Shown here: positions 1 through 5,340 of the stretch, piece after piece | How the letters are laid out: every line of letters starts with the position of its first letter | How positions within the stretch are numbered: position 1 is the first letter of the stretch | Assembly (NCBI GenBank): GCA_964540025.1 | Contig: CAZIKQ010000055.1 | Span: forward strand, 1 to 10,304 | Direction of reading: 5' to 3' | Origin: RGIG250 sp964540025 | GTDB taxonomy: Bacteria > Bacillota > Negativicutes > Selenomonadales > Selenomonadaceae | DNA length: 10,304 bases | Notes under the pieces: model-generated | Database searches by the model: none | Seen by the model: only the letters and a program-made list of their open reading frames with translations | Told to the model about the DNA's origin: nothing | Position numbers and translations under genes: made by a program

Positions 1-41
1 AAAACAGGTCATAAATTCCTTTTCTTTTTTGTAACACATCA

Positions 42-70
42 TTGACAAACCCACAATTTTTGATTATAGA
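42..70 (+). promoter_or_regulatory. Candidate sigma-70-type promoter facing right, no gene behind it
   Basis: A perfect -35 box TTGACA (42-47) is separated by 17 bases from TATAGA (65-70), a four-of-six match to the -10 consensus. Transcription would start near 77. No plus-strand reading frame with an SD site follows before the convergent operon terminator at 380-418, so any product would be a short RNA running through the hairpins at 96-112 and 158-235. It could be a chance match in AT-rich sequence or the promoter of a decayed gene. Confidence 0.4.
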
Positions 71-157
71 CTTTAGTTTGTTGCGGTAACTGGAGTTTTC
101 GCAACGCGAAAAACGGAAAGCTGCAACGATGAACCATCCGCTATGCGTGTGCTAGCC

Positions 158-235
158 TGTCGACAAACAATACAAATCACCCCTATTAGTAGTGGTATAA
201 TAACCACAGCTAGGGTGATTCCAGCTTGTCGACAA
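158..235. repeat. Nested inverted-repeat element with TGTCGACA at both ends
   Basis: Three pairs of symmetric blocks share nearly the same centre, around 196-200. The outer pair is the palindrome TGTCGACA at 158-165 and 227-234, extended to TTGTCGACAA at 226-235. The middle pair is AATCACCC at 175-182 with GGGTGATT at 213-220, extended by CTA/TAG after a one-base bulge. The inner pair is GTGGT at 192-196 with ACCAC at 203-207. The unpaired centre contains TATAAT (196-201). The element could be an operator, a small non-autonomous mobile repeat or a structured RNA. I do not recognise it as a named family. Confidence 0.6.
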
Positions 236-379
236 ATACCTGTTTTGTGTCATTGACCAACAAATCAATAAATGTAAAACCCTGTTAAAATAAGGTTTCT
301 TAACGACCGGATTTTTCTTGGTGCGGCGAATAAGGTTCTTTGTCTACAGTCTTGTATTTTCTCCATACTTATCATTCAT

Positions 380-418
380 AAAAAGTGGCATAAGCCAGGA
401 TACACCACCTTATGCCAC
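380..418 (-). terminator. Rho-independent terminator of the minus-strand polysaccharide operon
   Basis: A perfect 10-base inverted repeat, GTGGCATAAG at 385-394 and CTTATGCCAC at 409-418, encloses a 14-base loop. Read on the minus strand, the stem is followed directly by TTTTT (the A run at 380-384). It lies 77 bases past the stop codon of the 2-epimerase gene at 496, the last gene of the operon. The plus-strand side of the stem has no T run, so it should act in one direction only. Confidence 0.8.
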
Positions 419-495
419 CCACCTGCAAGACATTCACTGCATTTTCAATTTGCCAATGCAATTTATTTTTTCATGCGTTCAATTTTACAACTAAC

Positions 496-1620
496 CTATT
501 TCCGCCAAACCATTTTATTTACAATTTCCACATAGCTTTGGATTATCTTCACTACCTTCGTAGAAACGTTTTCGTCGGCGTAGTCGGAAACCGTCGCGCC
601 CTTATCACCATCATTATGCAACGCTACGGCCAGATCGACGGCCTGATAAATGCGCTTCCCTTCGATAGATCCGATGATGAATACTCCTTTATCCAAAGCC
701 TCGGGGCGTTCAGTGCTGGTGCGGACCGATACGGCAGGAAACTTAAAATATCCCGCCTCCTCCGCCAGCGTTCCCGAATCGCTTACTACGCAATAGGCCG
801 ACCGCTGAAGCTGGTTGTAATCAAAAAAGCCGAAGGGCGGCAGCGTCTTGACAAAAGGATGAAAAACAAAATTACGCGCCTCGATAAATTTCCGGCTGCG
901 GGGATGAACGCTGTAAATAACCGGCATATCGTACTCCGCCGCTAAAAAGTTGATCGCCTCCATCAGCGAGAAAAAGTTCCTTTCATTGTCGATATTTTCT
1001 TCCCGATGGGCCGAAAGCAAAATATATTTATTCGCCGTCAGACCAAGCTTAGCCAAAACGTCGCTTTTATTTATGCTTTCGATATTTTTGTGCAGTATCT
1101 CCGCCATCGGCGAGCCGACGACGTAGGTCCGCTCTCTGGCCACCCCCGATGCGTTCAAATAGCGCCTGGCGTGTTCGGTATAGCATAAATTCACATCGCT
1201 GGTCACGTCGACGATGCGCCGGTTTACTTCCTCCGGCAAATTTTCATCAAAGCACCTATTGCCCGCTTCCATATGGAAGACGGGTATTTTTAAGCGTTTG
1301 GCGGAAATAGCCGACAGGCAGGAATTGGTGTCTCCCAGCACCAATACCGCCTCCGGCTTTATTTGTTCCAAAATGTCATAGGATCTGGCGAGTATATTTC
1401 CCAGGGACTGGCCTAAATTTTTCCCCGCTATCTCCAAAAAATAATCAGGCTCTCTAATCTTCAGCTCGTCGAAAAAAACTCTGTTAAGCTCATAATCGTA
1501 ATTTTGTCCCGTATGGATCAGGGTATGGGAAAAATAACGATCGCACTTTTTTATAACCTCCGACAGCTTTATGATCTCCGGCCGTGTGCCGACGATAGTC
1601 GCAACCTTCAGCTTTTCCAT
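496..1620 (-). CDS. wecB: UDP-N-acetylglucosamine 2-epimerase family (WecB/CapG/WbvD-like)
   Basis: A 374-residue, full-length member of the non-hydrolysing UDP-HexNAc 2-epimerase family (GT-B fold, cytoplasmic). Visible family motifs are VGTRPEIIKL near the N terminus, GDTNS (D97), HMEAGNRCFDENLPEEVNRR (E118, E131), SAHREEN (H205) and SDSGTLAEEAG (281-290). D97, E118, E131 and H205 match the acidic and histidine residues known to be needed in WecB. The start at 1620 has the SD AGGAGG eight bases upstream, overlapping the TAG stop of the reductase gene. It follows a CapE-type dehydratase and a reductase, so it more likely inverts C-2 of a UDP-2-acetamido-2,6-dideoxy-L-hexose, as CapG/FnlC/WbvD do, than makes UDP-ManNAc. 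Substrate is inferred from context; family is certain. It is the last gene before the terminator at 380-418. Confidence 0.92.
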   Translation of the reverse strand: MEKLKVATIVGTRPEIIKLSEVIKKCDRYFSHTLIHTGQNYDYELNRVFFDELKIREPDYFLEIAGKNLGQSLGNILARSYDILEQIKPEAVLVLGDTNSCLSAISAKRLKIPVFHMEAGNRCFDENLPEEVNRRIVDVTSDVNLCYTEHARRYLNASGVARERTYVVGSPMAEILHKNIESINKSDVLAKLGLTANKYILLSAHREENIDNERNFFSLMEAINFLAAEYDMPVIYSVHPRSRKFIEARNFVFHPFVKTLPPFGFFDYNQLQRSAYCVVSDSGTLAEEAGYFKFPAVSVRTSTERPEALDKGVFIIGSIEGKRIYQAVDLAVALHNDGDKGATVSDYADENVSTKVVKIIQSYVEIVNKMVWRK

Positions 1621-1632
1621 CAGCTCGTCCTC

Positions 1633-2487
1633 CTATAAATAATAATGCGGGTACAAGGCTCTATGCTCCTCTATCCAATCCCGCATTTGAACTATCATAG
1701 CCTCGTAGGACGGCACCTGAAAATCAAAATCCCTCCGCGTATTTACGAGGGACTTATCAGCGTTTACCCCGTCCGTGGGAACTATTTGCAATTCGTCATT
1801 AAAAAAATACTTATTAAACAGACGCAGCAGCTCGTATTTGGTGATGCTCTCGTTATTCGTCAGATGGTACAACCCACTGAGGCCGTCCAGCGCCGCTTTT
1901 TCCATCGCCTGAGCCAAAGTCAGCGTCGTAACCCCAGACCAAATCGCCTTCGTATAGCCTTTTACGGTTCCCCTTTGCTTTATAAACCAATTAAATAAAC
2001 CGATCCCCTTCTCGCTCATATCAGGACCGATGATTGAATTTCTGAAGGTCAGATTTTTCCCGTCGTCTATTTCGCCAAGAGCCTTGCTCCTGTCGTAAAA
2101 GGACGTCCCGTCAGGCAAAGCGCTTTCGGTATAATTGCCTTGCAGCCCCGAAAACACGCAGTCCGTACTCATGTGGATCAGCCGGGTTTTTGAGCCCTCT
2201 ATCGACTTAGCCAGCCAATGGGGCAAAAAGCTATTCACATAAACGGCGTTTGCCTTATCCTGCTCCGCGAACTGGTTCAGCGACCCGACGCAATTTATAA
2301 TGACGTCGTAATCCCCCGCCCGCAATAATTCCCGTAAAAGGACCTGGTCCTTTAAATCACCCACGATGTTATGCAAAAAAAAGCTTTTCCGTCGGGAAAA
2401 GGCGGTCACCTCGTGGCCCCGCTCCGATAAATACAAGCCGATAGTATGCCCCGCCATACCCGTCGCGCCCAAAACCAAAATTTTCAT
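1633..2487 (-). CDS. RmlD-like nucleotide-sugar reductase (SDR family, no cupin domain)
   Basis: A 284-residue extended short-chain dehydrogenase/reductase resembling dTDP-4-dehydrorhamnose reductase (RmlD). It shows the NAD(P)-binding glycine motif GATGMAG (G7, G10, G13), STDCVFSG (107-114, RmlD-type STDxVFxG) and the catalytic YxxxK (Y131, K135). It would reduce the 4-keto group of the dehydratase product using NAD(P)H in the cytoplasm. CapF/FnlB, the partner of CapE/FnlA in UDP-L-FucNAc synthesis, is about 370 residues with a C-terminal cupin that epimerises C-3. That domain is absent here and the next gene starts 12 bases after the stop. This matches the WbvR-type route to UDP-L-RhaNAc, then UDP-L-QuiNAc. 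The start at 2487 has a modest GGGG SD eight bases upstream and lies 14 bases after the dehydratase stop. Confidence 0.85.
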   Translation of the reverse strand: MKILVLGATGMAGHTIGLYLSERGHEVTAFSRRKSFFLHNIVGDLKDQVLLRELLRAGDYDVIINCVGSLNQFAEQDKANAVYVNSFLPHWLAKSIEGSKTRLIHMSTDCVFSGLQGNYTESALPDGTSFYDRSKALGEIDDGKNLTFRNSIIGPDMSEKGIGLFNWFIKQRGTVKGYTKAIWSGVTTLTLAQAMEKAALDGLSGLYHLTNNESITKYELLRLFNKYFFNDELQIVPTDGVNADKSLVNTRRDFDFQVPSYEAMIVQMRDWIEEHRALYPHYYL

Positions 2488-2501
2488 TTGAAATACCCCG
2501 T

Positions 2502-3515
2502 TTACATTAAACCAAGCTCCGCTCTGATAAACGGCAGCGTCAATAATTTTTCCTTCACTTCGCCAACGTTCAATCTGGTCGTATTATGGGACGTATACGC
2601 TTCTACTTTTTCCAAATCGGGCGCGCCCTTTACGAAATATTTATCATAATTCAGATCCCTCTTATCCACAGGCACTCTGAAATACCGGCCATGGTCTTCA
2701 CTCTTCATTTTTTCTTCCTTCGTTAAAAGCGTCTCATAAAGCTTCTCCCCGTGGCGCGTCCCGATGATTTTTACCGGCTTATTGTAATCGAACAGCTCGG
2801 ACACAGCCTCTGCTAAATCCTTGATGGTGCTTGCCGGGGCTTTCTGGATAAACAAATCCCCCGGCTCAGCGTTCTTAAAAGCGTACAGCACAAGATCCAC
2901 CGCCTCGTCCAGGCTCATTAAAAAACGCGTCATATTGGGATCGGTAACAGTCAGCTGCTTACCGGCCCTGATCTGTTCGACGAACAGCGGTATAACCGAG
3001 CCTCTGGAAGCCATGACGTTGCCGTAGCGGGTACAGCAGATGACGGTTTTTTGCGGATCGGCGGTTCTGGATTTTGCGATAATGACCTTCTCCATCATCG
3101 CCTTGGATATGCCCATGGCGTTTATCGGATAAGCCGCCTTATCCGTCGAAAGGCAAACTACGCGCTTTACGCCGGCCTCGATGGCCGCCGTCAGCACGTT
3201 ATTCGTCCCCTCTATATTGGTCTTTACCGCTTCCAAAGGGAAAAACTCGCAGGACGGCACCTGCTTTAATGCCGCCGCGTGAAAAATATAGTCGACGCCG
3301 CTCATAATCTCGCGGGTTCTCTGGAAATCGCGGACATCCCCGATGTGAAACTTTATCTTATCGTTGTGATAAAGCTTTCGCATATCGTCCTGCTTCTTTT
3401 CGTCCCGGGAAAAAATGCGGATCTCGCCGATATCGGTATTTAGAAAACGAGTTAAAACGGCGTTGCCAAAGGAACCAGTGCCGCCGGTTATCAATAAAGT
3501 TTTATTCTTGAACAT
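2502..3515 (-). CDS. capE: UDP-N-acetylglucosamine 4,6-dehydratase/5-epimerase, CapE/FnlA type (intact copy)
   Basis: A 337-residue SDR protein close to S. aureus CapE and FnlA/WbjB. It removes water across C-4/C-6 of UDP-GlcNAc and inverts C-5, giving a UDP-4-keto-6-deoxy-L-sugar. Numbered from the ATG at 3515, it has TGGTGSFG (10-17), FSRDEKKQDD (35-44), HAAALKQVP (79-87), STDKAAYP (123-130, with D125 and K126) and MGISK (M134 to K138), where Met replaces the usual SDR tyrosine, as in CapE. I chose 3515 because residue numbering then matches CapE, GGAGG sits eight bases upstream, and the start is conserved in the duplicate at 5259. An in-frame ATG at 3575, also with a good SD (AAGGAG), would add 20 residues unlike the family. 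It is the first gene of the dehydratase-reductase-epimerase operon. Its first 181 codons are duplicated beyond the fic gene. Confidence 0.93.
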   Translation of the reverse strand: MFKNKTLLITGGTGSFGNAVLTRFLNTDIGEIRIFSRDEKKQDDMRKLYHNDKIKFHIGDVRDFQRTREIMSGVDYIFHAAALKQVPSCEFFPLEAVKTNIEGTNNVLTAAIEAGVKRVVCLSTDKAAYPINAMGISKAMMEKVIIAKSRTADPQKTVICCTRYGNVMASRGSVIPLFVEQIRAGKQLTVTDPNMTRFLMSLDEAVDLVLYAFKNAEPGDLFIQKAPASTIKDLAEAVSELFDYNKPVKIIGTRHGEKLYETLLTKEEKMKSEDHGRYFRVPVDKRDLNYDKYFVKGAPDLEKVEAYTSHNTTRLNVGEVKEKLLTLPFIRAELGLM

Positions 3516-3525
3516 AGCATTTGCC
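2971..3525 (-). repeat. Direct repeat copy 1 (5' part of the intact dehydratase gene)
   Basis: This 555-base segment is repeated in the same orientation at 4717-5269 with about 25 base differences seen by eye (roughly 95% identity) and one 2-base deletion in the other copy. It ends ten bases upstream of the ATG at 3515, just inside the SD site. Beyond 3525 the two copies are unrelated. The copies flank the fic gene and its promoter. Confidence 0.92.
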
Positions 3526-3585
3526 TCCACTATATCTTTTGCTTCTAAAATTGGCTTTTGCGCTGAGTTACCCATTTAATATACT

Positions 3586-3642
3586 CCTTATATAAGGCCT
3601 TGTTTGATGATTGTCCGCACTTTCAATTATCAAACAAGACCT
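3586..3642. promoter_or_regulatory. Large hairpin and 12-base palindrome in the dehydratase leader
   Basis: Two arms of 19 bases (3595-3613 and 3624-3642) pair with two imperfect positions across a 10-base loop. One of these is a G-U wobble on either transcript. Adjoining it is the perfect palindrome CCTTATATAAGG (3586-3597), which contains part of the upstream SD AAGGAG (3584-3589, minus strand). On the minus strand the hairpin would lie in the leader of the dehydratase operon if transcription starts further right. No T run follows, so it is not a normal terminator. A weak minus-strand -10 box, GATAAT (3626-3631), sits inside one arm, with only three-of-six -35 matches at 17-18 bases. It could be an attenuator, an operator, or the scar of the cassette insertion. 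Confidence 0.55.
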
Positions 3643-3692
3643 AAACTGTGAACAAAAAGGTTCTTTACCTGCCGTCTGACATAAAATACATC

Positions 3693-3721
3693 TCGACTAT
3701 TGGGGAGCAAAACATTATAAT
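3693..3721 (+). promoter_or_regulatory. Promoter of the fic gene
   Basis: TCGACT (3693-3698, four of six to TTGACA) is followed after 17 bases by a perfect TATAAT (3716-3721). Transcription would begin near 3728, leaving a leader of about 29 bases before the ATG at 3757. The strand, spacing and closeness to the gene make this the best promoter in the interval between the divergent fic and dehydratase genes. Confidence 0.65.
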
Positions 3722-3743
3722 GATTAAGAGAAATGCTCCCCAA
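3700..3743. promoter_or_regulatory. Operator-like inverted repeat bracketing the fic -10 box
   Basis: TTGGGGAGCA (3700-3709) and its exact complement TGCTCCCCAA (3734-3743) are separated by 24 bases. The left arm fills the -35/-10 spacer. The right arm lies just past the predicted start point and touches the fic SD (AGGAGG, 3744-3749). Only the right arm would be in a transcript from this promoter, so the repeat would act as DNA, with centres 34 bases apart (about three helical turns). A dimeric or looping regulator is a reasonable inference. The regulator is unknown. Confidence 0.6.
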
Positions 3744-3756
3744 AGGAGGAAACGAT

Positions 3757-4701
3757 ATGGCGGCGCAATATCATGAAATAGAAGAACTGCTTAGAAAACG
3801 GGCCGACCTTAATACAAGGCTGAAGCTCGCGCCCTACGACGGCACGCCCGAAATCAAGGACCGCGGCGAGGGGAAATATCTTTACGTCAGAAAGCGCATA
3901 GCGGGCAGACAGACATCGACTTACGCAGGATCGTATTCGGACGAGCTATATACCCTTTTGCTTCGCAACGCCAGAGAACTTCGCGAAATTAGAAAAGAAC
4001 TTCGCAGCCTGGAAAAACAACTGGCCGCCGCCGGTTACTCAGAAGACGAGCTGCCCGCCGCCGTAACCGCCAATATAGAATTCGCGCGGATCAATATGAA
4101 AGCGAACATCTACGATCAAGGCGTGCTGGAAGGCATCGCGACGTCTTTTCCGCAAACGGCAGAAATCATAGAAAACGGCAAGACCTTCGGCGCTGCCGCT
4201 GCCGACGTGCAAAAGATTCTAAATTTGAAGCACGCCTGGGAGTTTATCTTAGATCGCGACGTGATAGCCTCCCGCTCTGACTACTATATGCTCAGCCGTA
4301 TCGCAAGAATTATCAACGAGGGCTTTTTTGCCGACGGCGGGCGCATACGGGGAGTTCCCGTCTCCATCGGCGGTTTGTCTTACATCCCGCCGATACCCGA
4401 CGAAGCGGACGTAAAAGCCCGAATCCGCGAAATCGCCGAAGATGCGGACGACCCCGTTCATATTGCCGTCAAGCTGTGCCTTTATTGCATGAAGGCGCAA
4501 ATCTTCCTGGACGGAAACAAGCGGACGGCGGTCGTCTTCGCGAACCACTACCTGATAGCTCGCGGCGGCGGCTTTTTAGTTATTCCCGAAAAAGAAGTGC
4601 CCGCATTTAGGAAACTGCTCGTAAAATATTACGAGGGCGAAGACATTGCTGTCATTACCGCCTTCATGAAAGAGCGCTGTTGGAAAACCATACAACCCTG
4701 A
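3757..4701 (+). CDS. Fic-domain protein with Gln in place of the catalytic His
   Basis: A 314-residue protein of the Fic family, which normally transfers AMP or another phosphate-containing group to target proteins. The N-terminal part (about 1-95) is charged and helical, with likely coiled coil at 65-93. The Fic core follows: NLKHAWEFILD (156-166), a flap region around GVPVSIGGLSYIPPIP (199-214), and the motif QIFLDGNKRTA (248-258), where the canonical form is HxFx(D/E)GN(G/K)R. Position 248 is Gln (codon CAA), not the His that activates the target hydroxyl. TAEIIENG (134-141) is where an inhibitory (S/T)xxxE(G/N) helix might sit but does not match it exactly. The start is the ATG at 3757, with AGGAGG seven bases upstream; an ATG at 3733 lies before the SD. 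It runs opposite to all its neighbours, with no antitoxin gene visible beside it, and sits between two copies of the dehydratase 5' end. Confidence 0.88.
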   Translation: MAAQYHEIEELLRKRADLNTRLKLAPYDGTPEIKDRGEGKYLYVRKRIAGRQTSTYAGSYSDELYTLLLRNARELREIRKELRSLEKQLAAAGYSEDELPAAVTANIEFARINMKANIYDQGVLEGIATSFPQTAEIIENGKTFGAAAADVQKILNLKHAWEFILDRDVIASRSDYYMLSRIARIINEGFFADGGRIRGVPVSIGGLSYIPPIPDEADVKARIREIAEDADDPVHIAVKLCLYCMKAQIFLDGNKRTAVVFANHYLIARGGGFLVIPEKEVPAFRKLLVKYYEGEDIAVITAFMKERCWKTIQP

Positions 4702-4716
4702 ACTAACCTTGAAAAA

Positions 4717-5269
4717 ATCTGCTCGACGAACAGCGGGATAACCGAGCCTCTGGAAGCCATGACGTTGCCGTAGCGGGTGCAGCAGATGACAGTTTTTTGC
4801 GGATCAGCGGTTCTGGATTTTGCGATAATGACCTTCTCCATCATCGCCTTGGAGATGCCCATGGCGTTTATCGGATAAGCCGCCTTATCCATCGAAAGAC
4901 AAACTACGCGCTTCACGCCAGCCTCGATAGCCGGTCAGCACGTTATTCGTTCCCTCTATATTGGTCTTTACCGCTTCCAAAGGAAAAAACTCGCAGGACG
5001 GCACCTGCTTTAATGCCGCCGCATGAAAAATATAGTCGACGCCGCCCATAATCTCGCGGGTTCTCTGGAAATCGCGAACGTCCCCGATGTGAAACTTTAT
5101 CTTATCGTTGTGATAAAGCTTTCGCATATCATCCTGCTTCTTTTCGTCCCGGGAGAAAATACGGATCTCGCCGATGTCGGTATTTAGAAAACGAGTTAAA
5201 ACGGCGTTGCCAAAGGAACCAGTGCCGCCCGTTATCAATAAGGTTTTATTCTTAAACATAGCTTTTGCC
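4717..5269 (-). pseudogene. Truncated, frameshifted remnant of the CapE-type dehydratase gene (direct repeat copy 2)
   Basis: This corresponds to codons 1-181 of the intact gene plus ten upstream bases, and stops abruptly 16 bases past the fic stop codon. A 2-base deletion near 4931-4935 (intact copy ggccgccgtc, here agccggtc) shifts the frame after about codon 110. In the downstream segment the STDK active-site motif reads SMDK (T124M). The C-terminal 156 residues are missing. The start codon at 5259 has a GGGGG-type SD and would still allow a short aberrant peptide of about 124 residues. The remnant follows the glycosyltransferase genes in the same direction, which suggests it marks the original position of the dehydratase gene in the operon. 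Loss of function is clear; the order of events is inferred. Confidence 0.92.
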
Positions 5270-5315
5270 CCCGTTGAGTAGACTTTTCAAAAATATAAGT
5301 TACTATTCGAGCGTT

Positions 5316-5340
5316 ATTATTGAAAAAGTTTTTCAATAAT
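5316..5340 (+). repeat. AT-rich perfect palindrome followed by T run at a glycosyltransferase 3' end
   Basis: Two 12-base arms, ATTATTGAAAAA and TTTTTCAATAAT, flank a single G. On the plus strand six T residues follow. It covers the last codons and stop of the glycosyltransferase gene at 5317. In the plus direction it has the form of a weak AT-only terminator and could stop transcripts running out of fic, which has no terminator of its own before the remnant. In the minus direction no T run follows. The low GC of the stem makes a real terminator role uncertain. Confidence 0.35.

Larger units (their letters stand above)
1..379. other. Intergenic region downstream of the polysaccharide operon, no convincing gene
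   Basis: These bases lie beyond the terminator of the minus-strand operon. I see no coding region with a start, SD site and recognisable product. What is present is a sigma-70-like promoter (42-70), a short hairpin (TTTTCGC at 96-102 and GCGAAAA at 106-112, loop AAC), a nested inverted-repeat element (158-235), and a 9-base inverted repeat linking the window edge (1-9) with 238-246. The region could be a remnant of a mobile element or an untranslated RNA locus. The sequence alone does not decide. Confidence 0.5.

Noticed and set aside
155..343. A 63-codon minus-strand frame without stops in the left intergenic region
   Set aside because: It has no good start with an SD site, and its second half is just the translated inverted-repeat element. 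I see no family resemblance.
412..945. A 177-codon plus-strand open frame across the end of the 2-epimerase gene
   Set aside because: It is antisense to a well-supported gene, has no SD site and no recognisable motif.
3700..3743. The TTGGGGAGCA inverted repeat as a terminator or ends of an insertion sequence
   Set aside because: No T run follows on either strand, the loop is 24 bases, and there is no transposase or target duplication. An operator-type role fits the promoter geometry better.
3757..4701. fic as the toxin of a toxin-antitoxin pair
   Set aside because: No small antitoxin-like gene lies beside it. The 5' side is a promoter region and the 3' side is the dehydratase remnant. The motif also lacks the catalytic His.
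4629..4916. Apparent 95-residue dehydratase-like protein
   Set aside because: It is the frameshifted downstream part of the remnant gene running on antisense into fic, not an independent gene.
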